DNA of 8,284 bases from JAUVZF01 sp964539385 (GTDB lineage: Bacteria; Planctomycetota; Phycisphaerae; FEN-1346): contig CAZIJC010000189.1 in assembly GCA_964539385.1 (NCBI GenBank), positions 1-8,284 of the forward strand, in the 5' to 3' direction. The translations under genes and the position numbers were made by a program. The notes below the pieces were generated by a model, which saw only the letters and a program-made list of their open reading frames with translations, was not told where the DNA came from and ran no database searches. Positions within the stretch are counted from its first letter, which is position 1. Each line of letters starts with the position of its first letter. Shown in pieces: positions 1 through 5,723 of the stretch.

Positions 1-61
1 GAAGTTCCACGCCCGCCGGGTGGCACGGCAGCCCGCCCACGACACGTGGCGCCCATGGCGC

Positions 62-90
62 TTGCAACGGGCGGCGTTGGCCGCTACAGT
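62..90 (+). promoter_or_regulatory. candidate sigma-70-type promoter of aroA, leaderless
   Basis: TTGCAA (62-67) and TACAGT (85-90) each match the -35 and -10 consensus at four of six positions and are separated by an ideal 17 bp. Transcription would start about 7 nt after the -10 box, which falls at or next to the ATG at 98. There is no Shine-Dalgarno sequence before that ATG, so a leaderless transcript would fit both facts. This is inference from short motifs in GC-rich DNA and could be chance. Confidence 0.38.
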
Positions 91-97
91 CTGCGGC

Positions 98-1423
98 ATG
101 TCTGCGCGAGAGATAACGCCCGCCTCCGGGCCGGTGCGCGGCACGATTCGGCCGCCGGGGTCGCGGAGCATCACCAACCGGGCGCTCGTGGTGGCGGCGC
201 TGGCCGACGGCGAGTCCGTCCTGGAGGCGGTCGGCCTCTCGGACGACACGCACGTCTGCGCCGGGGCCCTGCGGACGATCGGCATCGCCGTCCAGGTCGA
301 TGAGGCCGGACGGCGCATGCGCGTCTCGGGCTGCGGCGGGCGGGTTCCGGACGGGCCGGCCGAGATCGACACCGGCGAGTCGGGCACCGCCACGCGGTTC
401 ATCACGGCCCTGGTGGCGGCCGGCCGCGGACGGTACCGCATCGACGGGGCGCCGCGGATGCGCGAGCGACCGATCCAGGACCTCCTGGACGGCCTGGCGG
501 CGCTCGGCGTCCGGGCCGCGAGCGAGACGGGCACCGGCTGTCCGCCGGTGGTCATCGAGACCTCCGGCCTGGCAGCCGGCACGGTGAGCCTCAGCGGGGC
601 CGTCTCGAGCCAGTACCTGTCGGGCCTGCTGATGGCGGCGCCTGCGGCGGCGGGGCCGGTAACCATCGAGGTGACGGGCGAGGTCGTCTCGAAACCGTTC
701 ATCGACATGACGGTGGCCGTGATGCAGGCGTTCGGCGTGGCGGTTGCCCGCGACGGCTACGCGCGGTTCGCCGTGCCCGCGCCCGCCTTCTATCGCGCCC
801 GCACCTGGGCCGTGGAGCCCGACGCCGCCAGCGCGAGTTACTTTCTCGCTGCCGCGGCCGCCACCGGCGGGCGGGTAACCATCGACGGTCTGACGCGCGC
901 GAGCGTCCAGGGCGCGGCCGGTTTCCCCGCCGTCCTGCGCGAGATGGGCTGCGAGGTCGAGTGGACCGACGCGGGCGTGACCGTGACGGGCCCCGAGCGC
1001 CTGTCGGGCATCCGAATCGACATGAACGCGATGCCCGACATGGTGCTGACCCTGGCGCCGCTGGCACTTCTGGCCCGCGGCCGCACGGTCATCGAGAACG
1101 TGGCGAACCTGCGGGTGAAGGAATCCGACCGCCTGGCGGCCCTGGCGACGGAACTCCGCAGGCTGGGGGCCAAGGTCCAGGAGCATCCGGACGGCCTGTC
1201 GATCGTGCCGCCGAAAGCGATTCAGCCCGCCCGGATCGCCACCTATAATGACCACCGCATGGCGATGGGGATGGCGATTGTCGGCCTGGCAGCGCCCGGT
1301 ATCCGCATCGCGGATCCGCAGTGCGTCGCCAAGACGTACCCGGAGTTCTTCGAGGACCTGCAGCGGCTGGTGCATTCCGAGCCGCGAGCGCAAGGCCAGC
1401 CGCTTACTGACGTGCGCGGCTAG
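98..1423 (+). CDS. aroA: 3-phosphoshikimate 1-carboxyvinyltransferase (EPSP synthase)
   Basis: Joins phosphoenolpyruvate to shikimate-3-phosphate to give EPSP, the sixth step of the cytoplasmic shikimate pathway to aromatic amino acids. The 441 residues are of normal family length, and the numbering runs within one residue of E. coli AroA. Visible motifs: PGSRSITNR (20-28), GTATRF (96-101), RMRERPI (120-126), SSQYLSGLL (from 170), D242 in DAASASYF, catalytic D314 in DMNAMPD, VKESDR with K341/E342/R345, YNDHRMAM with R387, and AKTYPEFF with K412. The frame is open from an ATG at 20, but family homology begins at MSAREI, so the ATG at 98 is chosen; it lacks a Shine-Dalgarno and sits at a predicted transcription start. 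Oddities: the usual active-site Lys (E. coli K22) is Arg23, and the Pro of GTAMRP is Phe101. Glyphosate response cannot be read from this. Hairpins follow the stop codon. Function is certain; the start is likely. Confidence 0.97.
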   Translation: MSAREITPASGPVRGTIRPPGSRSITNRALVVAALADGESVLEAVGLSDDTHVCAGALRTIGIAVQVDEAGRRMRVSGCGGRVPDGPAEIDTGESGTATRFITALVAAGRGRYRIDGAPRMRERPIQDLLDGLAALGVRAASETGTGCPPVVIETSGLAAGTVSLSGAVSSQYLSGLLMAAPAAAGPVTIEVTGEVVSKPFIDMTVAVMQAFGVAVARDGYARFAVPAPAFYRARTWAVEPDAASASYFLAAAAATGGRVTIDGLTRASVQGAAGFPAVLREMGCEVEWTDAGVTVTGPERLSGIRIDMNAMPDMVLTLAPLALLARGRTVIENVANLRVKESDRLAALATELRRLGAKVQEHPDGLSIVPPKAIQPARIATYNDHRMAMGMAIVGLAAPGIRIADPQCVAKTYPEFFEDLQRLVHSEPRAQGQPLTDVRG

Positions 1424-1445
1424 TTCGCGTGCCTGACTAGCCGCG
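1415..1445. terminator. 9-bp stem hairpin overlapping the aroA stop codon
   Basis: CGCGGCTAG (1415-1423) is the exact reverse complement of CTAGCCGCG (1437-1445), with a 13-nt loop. The left arm contains the last codons and the TAG stop of aroA. No T-run follows, so this is not a classical intrinsic terminator. It may help end transcription, protect the mRNA 3' end, or be part of a REP-type repeat. Confidence 0.45.
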
Positions 1446-1485
1446 ACCGTAAGGGAGCGGTCAGGCGCCGGCGGACGCGCCGGCG
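1445..1485. repeat. two further hairpins after aroA, REP-like
   Basis: GACCG (1445-1449) pairs with CGGTC (1458-1462) around TAAGGGAG. Immediately after, CGCCGGCG (1466-1473) pairs with CGCCGGCG (1478-1485) around a GACG tetraloop. With the hairpin at the aroA stop this makes three stems within about 70 bp. The sequence around ACCGTAAGGGAGCGG resembles, from memory, a motif repeated between genes in planctomycetes. No T-tract is present. Confidence 0.45.
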
Positions 1486-1566
1486 AGCGAAAGCACGGCA
1501 GCCGGCGCGTGCGATGATCAGGCGTAAGTCTTTGTAGGTCAAGGCTTTGGGGAGGAGTCGTCGGGG

Positions 1567-2205
1567 GTGAACGCCGCACGGAGAATCCGAAGTCCGGCCC
1601 CGTACCGGGCCGGCGTGCTCGTCCTTGTGCTTGCGATGGGACTCTGCGCCGGGTGCGGTCGCCGCGGCTGGCGCTGGGGCGGCAAGCAGACCCGGCGCGA
1701 CGTTTACGTGCACCTCATGACGCCGGTCCAGCAGGCCAAGTACGCCTACATGGAGGCCACAAGGCGGCCCGTGAGCCTCAGACTGGCCTATCTTCAGGAA
1801 ATTGGGGTTTATCAAACGTGGGCCGAACAGCCGAAAACAGTTCAGGACGCCATCCTGCGCCGCGAGGTGCTGGAGGGCATGACGCCGCTGCAGGTCCGGA
1901 TGGCCTGGGGGCCTCCACCCGGTCCATACGGAGGCGCCTTGAAAACGGATGCTGGAAGGCGTCCGTCCGAAAAGGATCCTGTCCTTGTCCTTGTCAAACC
2001 GGGCGCCGGCGGCGCCGAAACGGACACCTTCGGCGGCTTCACAGAAGAACGCCGGGACGAAACCCTCCCGGCCGAACGCGCGGCCGGACACTCACGCATC
2101 ATCTGGGAGTACGGAACCCGGACCCAGAAGGCCGGCGGGAGCAGTTATGAGCGAAGCGTGTGTTTCTTCGACGACCGCGTCTTGTGGGTCCGTTCGCCCG
2201 GCTGA
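1567..2205 (+). CDS. predicted lipoprotein with BamE/SmpA-like motif
   Basis: A 212-residue exported protein of unknown exact role. The N-terminus is basic (MNAARRIR), then hydrophobic (VLVLVLAMGL), ending in CAGC at residues 27-30. C30 is the probable lipidated Cys, although position -3 is Cys rather than Leu, so the lipobox is imperfect. Residues 96-117 (ILRREVLEGMTPLQVRMAWG and the two Pro after it) match the helix-turn pattern 'G-M-T-x-x-Q-V-x-x-x-x-G-x-P' of the BamE/SmpA fold. The C-terminus (IIWEYGT at 178-184, CFFDDRVLWVRS at 199-210) would give that fold's last strands. The middle (about 118-170) is a charged, variable insertion. The start is GTG, with GGAGGAG at 1551-1557. It overlaps the downstream phosphatase gene by 59 bp, which suggests co-transcription. 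BamE-like folds often bind other envelope proteins, but BamE function itself is not claimed. Confidence 0.82.
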   Translation: MNAARRIRSPAPYRAGVLVLVLAMGLCAGCGRRGWRWGGKQTRRDVYVHLMTPVQQAKYAYMEATRRPVSLRLAYLQEIGVYQTWAEQPKTVQDAILRREVLEGMTPLQVRMAWGPPPGPYGGALKTDAGRRPSEKDPVLVLVKPGAGGAETDTFGGFTEERRDETLPAERAAGHSRIIWEYGTRTQKAGGSSYERSVCFFDDRVLWVRSPG

Positions 2206-3430
2206 TGCCCCCCCGCCCCCTCCGCTGCGGCTGCTTCTGGTTACCGGCCGCGCCGAAACCGCCGCCCCCCTGGCGGCCGCCTTCGACCCCGCCTTCTTTG
2301 CCGTCACGATTGCCGACGAGGATGCTGTGCCCATCGCAGACTCCTTTGGAGAGGACTTCGACGCCGACTCCGGCCGCGCTGCACGCTGCTTCGCAGAGCA
2401 GGACGCCGTTCTCGTGGACTTGGCGCCCGGCTCTCCGGGGGCCCTCCAACGGGCCGTCGAGACGGCCGCGCGGCTGCGCAACAGCCCGCTGCCCGTGCTT
2501 GTCGTCGGCGGACACCTGCCGCGCGAGGACCGCATCGCCCTGTACCGCGCGGGCGCTGTGGGCTTCGTGGACGCCGGCGATGACGGTGAAGAGGTTGCGG
2601 CACGGATCGCGAGTCTGCTCGTCACGAAACGGACGGGCGCCCGGGCGCTGCGGCGTCTGCGGAGCCACTCGCGTCGCCTGGACGAGCAGTTGCGTCTGGC
2701 CCAGCGGTTGCAGATGGATTTCTTGCCGCAGCGGCTGCCGGTACTCGAATCGGTGCGGTTCGCCGCCCGCCTCGAGCCCGCCGCCTGGGTCGCGGGCGAT
2801 TTCTACGACGTCTTCCGCCTCGACGAGCAGCACGTCGGGTTCTACGTGGCCGACGCCGTGGGCCACGGCATTCCGGCGGCCCTGCTGACGGTGTTCGTCA
2901 GAACAGGGCTCCAGACGAAACGCATCCACGGCAACCAGTACGACCTCGTCCCGCCCGAGGAGGCCATGCGCCTGCTGAACGCCGACCTGGTGTCGGCCGA
3001 ACTCCAGGAGGCGCCGTTCGTGACCATGGTGTACGGCATCTACAACCAGGCGACGCGCGAGTGCACCTACGCCCGGGCCGGTCACCCCAAGCCGCTGCTG
3101 CTGGGACCGAAAGGCGGTCTCCAGCAACTCGAAGGCGAGGGCCCCCTCCTGGGCATCTTTCCGGATGCGACGTTCGCGGCCGGCTGCCGGCGCCTGGAAC
3201 CCGGACAGCGGCTCATCCTCTACACCGACGGCGCCGAACGCATCGAGCCCAACCGCGCCGCCAACCCCGACCGCCTGTTCGAGATCGTTCGGACGGCGTC
3301 GCTGCTGCCCATCGAGGCGCTTCTGGATTCGATCCTCGACGCCGTCCGCGGCGCCACCGGCGGCCGTCGCCTCGCAGACGACGTCACACTGCTGGCGCTG
3401 GAAGTGACGGCCGACGAACAGGACGAGTGA
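2147..3430 (+). CDS. degenerate receiver domain fused to SpoIIE/RsbU-type PP2C phosphatase
   Basis: A 427-residue soluble, cytoplasmic serine/threonine phosphatase. Residues 1-26 are a Ser/Ala/Pro-rich leader. Residues 27-160 have the alternating beta/alpha pattern of a response-regulator receiver: strands LRLLLVTG, DAVLVDL and PVLVVGG. D91 sits at the phosphoacceptor site, but the acidic pair after strand 1 and the conserved Lys after strand 5 are missing. An amphipathic helix (165-195, ending QRLQMDFLPQ) leads to the phosphatase domain: GDFYD (217-221), DAVGHG (236-241), AGHP (311-314), YTDG (359-362) and DDVTLL (411-416), with the expected metal-binding Asp residues. By family, it would dephosphorylate an anti-anti-sigma (STAS) protein in a partner switch; no such partner lies in the window. 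The ATG at 2147 has CGGGAG 5 nt upstream, inside the lipoprotein gene, and no ATG, GTG or TTG follows in frame before the first strand. Alternative: the receiver-like part acts only as a protein-binding module. Confidence 0.92.
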   Translation: MSEACVSSTTASCGSVRPADAPPPPPLRLLLVTGRAETAAPLAAAFDPAFFAVTIADEDAVPIADSFGEDFDADSGRAARCFAEQDAVLVDLAPGSPGALQRAVETAARLRNSPLPVLVVGGHLPREDRIALYRAGAVGFVDAGDDGEEVAARIASLLVTKRTGARALRRLRSHSRRLDEQLRLAQRLQMDFLPQRLPVLESVRFAARLEPAAWVAGDFYDVFRLDEQHVGFYVADAVGHGIPAALLTVFVRTGLQTKRIHGNQYDLVPPEEAMRLLNADLVSAELQEAPFVTMVYGIYNQATRECTYARAGHPKPLLLGPKGGLQQLEGEGPLLGIFPDATFAAGCRRLEPGQRLILYTDGAERIEPNRAANPDRLFEIVRTASLLPIEALLDSILDAVRGATGGRRLADDVTLLALEVTADEQDE

Positions 3431-3463
3431 GCCGGGTGTGGCTCTTTTCCCTGGCGGGCGGCG

Positions 3464-3494
3464 GGGCAAAAAGGTTCCAGGACCCTTTTTGCCC
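3464..3494. terminator. bidirectional intrinsic terminator between convergent genes
   Basis: GGGCAAAAAGG (3464-3474) pairs perfectly with CCTTTTTGCCC (3484-3494) around a 9-nt loop. The stem holds an A5 and a T5 tract, so each strand has a GC-base stem with a T-run. It lies 33 bp after the phosphatase stop and 27 bp after the end of the oppositely oriented LRR gene, where both need termination. The T-runs lie inside the stem rather than after it, which is slightly unusual. Confidence 0.72.
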
Positions 3495-3521
3495 GAGTAC
3501 GCGCTTCCCTCTGGGTCGCGG

Positions 3522-4469
3522 CTATTGATAGAACGGGTCGGCGTTGGTCAGCCGCACCTGGACCGAGGGCAGGTCCTTCTTGAGCCCCTCGACGCCATGG
3601 AGGGTCACCTTGGTATGGATGAGGACCAGGAACCTCAGTGATTGCAGGCCCCGCAGATGCCGCAGGCCGGCGTCCGTGACGTTGCGTACGTGCCAGAGGT
3701 TGAGTCGCTCCAGGTTCTTCATGCCGGCCAAGGGCGCCAGACCGTCATCGCCGATCTGGGTGTCGGCAAGGCACAGTTCCTTCATGTGTGCCAACCCGGT
3801 CAGGCAGGCCATGCCGGCGTTCGTTACGGCTGCACAGGTCAGGTTCAACGAGCGCAGTTCTTTGAGGCCGGCCAGGTGGGCGAGTCCGGCGTCGGTGATG
3901 CGAACACTCTGCTCGGTCTTGTTGCCCTGAAGGCTCAGCGTTTGCAGGCGCTCGAGGTCCCGCAGGTGGGCAAGGCCCGTGTCCGTGATGGGGCAGTCCC
4001 GCAGGTTCAGGCGGGTCAGGTTCGTCAGACGGCCGACGTGCCGCAGGCCGGCATCGGTCACCTGTGTTGCTTCGAGATCCAGCCCCGTGATGCTGGCGGC
4101 GCGGGAGAGTGATTCCAGGTCCTTGTCGGTCACCCAGGTGGCCGTGAGGTCGACGTGGACCGAGCCCTGCAAATCGGCCAGCAGTCGAAACTGGTCCGGC
4201 AACGGCAGCGACGTTTGCGCCGCCAGGCCGCGCCGCTCATACATTTTCCTGAAAGAGACGTGGGTGTGGGTCTTGCCGTCCGGGCCCTCGAGCGTGTCGA
4301 CCTGGACGCCGCGTGCCCGCAGTTTGTGGATGGCCAACTCGTGTCTCAGGAGGGTGTTCTCCTGCTGCAGATGCCGCAACTGTGCGTCGAGGTCCACGGC
4401 GCAGCCGCTCACGACGAGCATGCCGAGCAGACAGGCGATCCGAAGCCACAGGCGTGCGCCGACGGCCAT
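3522..4469 (-). CDS. leucine-rich-repeat lipoprotein
   Basis: A 315-residue exported protein. It has a type II signal peptide: basic N-terminus, hydrophobic LRIACLLGMLVV, and lipobox VSGC with lipidation at C23. Residues 27-50 (LDAQLRHLQQENTLLRHELA) form a short heptad-patterned coiled coil, which could mediate oligomer formation at the membrane. From about residue 102 to 302 there are eight LRRs of mostly 24 residues with the core 'ITDAGLAHLxxLxxLxxLxL', typical of planctomycete LRR proteins. The fourth carries a 6-residue insertion (NKTEQS) and the seventh one extra residue. The C-terminus is a short cap (VQVRLTNADPFYQ). The frame is open further upstream, but the ATG at 4469 has a perfect Shine-Dalgarno and starts the signal peptide. 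LRR arcs bind proteins; the ligand is unknown. A candidate ECF-type promoter lies upstream and a REPIN-like element beyond it. Confidence 0.9.
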   Translation of the reverse strand: MAVGARLWLRIACLLGMLVVSGCAVDLDAQLRHLQQENTLLRHELAIHKLRARGVQVDTLEGPDGKTHTHVSFRKMYERRGLAAQTSLPLPDQFRLLADLQGSVHVDLTATWVTDKDLESLSRAASITGLDLEATQVTDAGLRHVGRLTNLTRLNLRDCPITDTGLAHLRDLERLQTLSLQGNKTEQSVRITDAGLAHLAGLKELRSLNLTCAAVTNAGMACLTGLAHMKELCLADTQIGDDGLAPLAGMKNLERLNLWHVRNVTDAGLRHLRGLQSLRFLVLIHTKVTLHGVEGLKKDLPSVQVRLTNADPFYQ

Positions 4470-4474
4470 GAGGG

Positions 4475-4482
4475 CACCTCCT
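4475..4482 (-). promoter_or_regulatory. Shine-Dalgarno fixing the LRR lipoprotein start
   Basis: The minus strand reads AGGAGGTG here, a full match to the anti-Shine-Dalgarno complement, 5 nt before the ATG at 4469. This excludes the longer in-frame start at 4646, which lies inside the inverted-repeat element and would put about 59 extra residues before the signal peptide. Confidence 0.85.
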
Positions 4483-4562
4483 TTTCTTGTCGACGGCGCT
4501 GGCGCGCCTCGGTCTGAAGCGGCCGGCCACCTCCCACGCATGCGTCCGTCCGATACTCCTTT

Positions 4563-4588
4563 GACGCACTTCAGGAAGCCCGGGTTCC
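4563..4588 (-). promoter_or_regulatory. candidate ECF sigma factor promoter of the LRR gene
   Basis: On the minus strand GGAACC (4588-4583) is followed after exactly 16 nt by CGTC (4566-4563), the spacing and sequence typical of group 4 (ECF) sigma promoters. Transcription would begin near 4555, giving a 5' leader of about 85 nt. If real, the lipoprotein is under envelope-stress or other ECF control. Only ten bases are matched, so chance is possible. Confidence 0.3.
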
Positions 4589-4621
4589 GCCGCGCGTGTT
4601 CGCCCGAGGCGTAAAAGGCAG

Positions 4622-4738
4622 AAAAGGGGACAAGAAAAGGGGACATTCTACTTTTTTGATGGTGACTGAGCCTGAAACCGGCGCTGCGGCCCTGTGGCCG
4701 TCGGGCAAAGGAGCCGGAAAAGTAGAATGTCCCCTTTT
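4622..4738. mobile_element. REPIN-like non-autonomous element with 21-bp inverted arms
   Basis: The left arm (4635-4655, AAAAGGGGACATTC then TACTTTT) is the exact reverse complement of the right arm (4718-4738), 21 of 21 bp. The 62-nt centre holds a small hairpin, CGGCC (4687-4691) with GGCCG (4696-4700). An extra direct copy of AAAAGGGGACA sits at 4622-4632, 13 bp before the left arm's copy. Two inverted REP units around a spacer define a REPIN, moved in trans by IS200-like REP-associated tyrosine transposases (RAYTs). The right arm contains GTAG (4722-4725), the tetranucleotide found at the foot of many REPs. From memory, arms of this sequence occur beside such transposases in many environmental bacteria. 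No transposase gene lies in the window. Confidence 0.72.
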
Positions 4739-4797
4739 TCCCCGGCGAGGCCTACCCGTGGGCCAAGGACGGCCCGCATCTCTACTGTACCCTGAAG

Positions 4798-5661
4798 GTG
4801 CCGGACGGCCTCTTCACCCTCTCCCTCTACTGGTTCAATAAGGACGGGCACAAGCGAAACAACCGGTTCCGTGACTACCGCCTGTCGATCCGGGCGCACC
4901 CGGCGGGCCGGCCGATGCGGGACATCGACGGCTTCGAGCGCCGGCCGGAGGTCGCCCGCGGCCGGGTGCAGGATTTCTGGAACGGCGTGTACAAGCGGTT
5001 CCTCGTCCGCGGACCGTGCGAACTTACGATCCACCAGGACCGCAACCACTCCTTCAACACGAACCTCTCCGGTATCTTCCTGGACCTGGTGGACGAGTAC
5101 CCCGTCCCGTACTTTAGGACCGTCGAGGAGCACGAGGCCGAGCGGGCCGAGCGGGAAACAGCGCGGGCGGCCATCCTCCGCGAGATCCGCACCCCCGGCG
5201 CCCGCGCCCGCCGCTTCGCCCCGGCCGCGAGTGAGCCCGAGGCCGCCCGGCGGCTCTTCGGCGAACTGGAGACGATGCGCCTCTGGAACCCCGTCTGGCA
5301 GGCGACCGACGGGCGCGAGCACTACGCGCGCCTGCTGAAGTGGCTGCTTCGGGCGATCGAGCGGACCGACCCCGGCCCGGCCCGCCGGCCCCTCTACCAA
5401 ATGGCCACGACGTGCTACTGGCGCCTCGGCCTCTATGAGAAATGGGAAGCCGGCCAGACCCTCCTCGGCCGCACCACGGCCCGCCAGATCGAAAAGGCCC
5501 TGCGGTGGGATGGCGTCCACGATTTTGAGGGCAAAGGCTACCAAGTCGTTACCGACTATCTTCGCGAGCATCCCGCAGACGGTCAGGCCGAGAGGGTGGC
5601 CGATGCCGTCCCGCGCCAAGAGAACAGGCAAGAAACGGGGCTCGGAAAGGCGGAACCATGA
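4798..5661 (+). CDS. 5'-truncated remnant of a larger protein (C-terminal region)
   Basis: A 287-residue reading frame if started at the GTG at 4798. Coding-like sequence continues upstream without interruption to about 4744 (GEAYPWAKDGPHLYCTLK) and meets a TAG stop at 4723-4725 inside the right arm of the REPIN-like element. No in-frame ATG or Shine-Dalgarno precedes 4798, and there is no signal peptide. The start in mid-domain (beta-strand pattern GLFTLSLYWFNKDGH) indicates that the original N-terminus is lost. Then come FRDYRLSI (24-31), the aromatic VQDFWNGVYKRFLVRGP region, a strand with NTNLSGIFLDLVDE, and an alpha-helical C-terminal half with LYQMATTCYWRLGLYEKWE and LRWDGVHDFEGKG. I recall similar C-termini in long planctomycete proteins but cannot name a function. 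Third-position GC is high, so decay is recent or the fragment is still translated. The stop overlaps an ATG (ATGA at 5658). Confidence 0.68.
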   Translation: MPDGLFTLSLYWFNKDGHKRNNRFRDYRLSIRAHPAGRPMRDIDGFERRPEVARGRVQDFWNGVYKRFLVRGPCELTIHQDRNHSFNTNLSGIFLDLVDEYPVPYFRTVEEHEAERAERETARAAILREIRTPGARARRFAPAASEPEAARRLFGELETMRLWNPVWQATDGREHYARLLKWLLRAIERTDPGPARRPLYQMATTCYWRLGLYEKWEAGQTLLGRTTARQIEKALRWDGVHDFEGKGYQVVTDYLREHPADGQAERVADAVPRQENRQETGLGKAEP

Positions 5662-5723
5662 AGCAGGCTGCCGAACGAGAATGAGGAAACTCCATGCACC
5701 CGAAAGACGAAAGGAGTAGAATC

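Noticed and set aside
20..97. N-terminal extension of the aroA frame from the ATG at 20
   Set aside because: The 26 extra residues show no EPSP synthase similarity, and a promoter-like pair lies inside them; the family start fits the ATG at 98.
1420..2091. Minus-strand frame over the BamE-like lipoprotein
   Set aside because: Low-complexity translation, runs through the hairpin cluster, and is opposite a gene with a signal peptide and ribosome-binding site.
2099..3469. Long minus-strand frame opposite the phosphatase gene (456 codons)
   Set aside because: It is the antisense shadow of a gene with all SpoIIE-type motifs; its translation is Gly/Arg/Val-rich without domains and it covers the terminator.
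4470..4646. Longer LRR protein starting at 4646
   Set aside because: It would begin inside the inverted repeat and place 59 residues before a clear lipoprotein signal peptide that has its own perfect Shine-Dalgarno.
4648..5631. Minus-strand frame of 327 codons opposite the truncated gene
   Set aside because: The plus-strand translation has the ordered aromatic and acidic motifs of a real protein; the minus frame has no domain and starts nowhere near a good ribosome-binding site.
5658..5684. 8-codon frame (MKQAAERE) overlapping the stop of the truncated gene
   Set aside because: The ATGA overlap is suggestive, but the peptide is tiny, has no ribosome-binding site, and is followed by 39 bp before the next real start.
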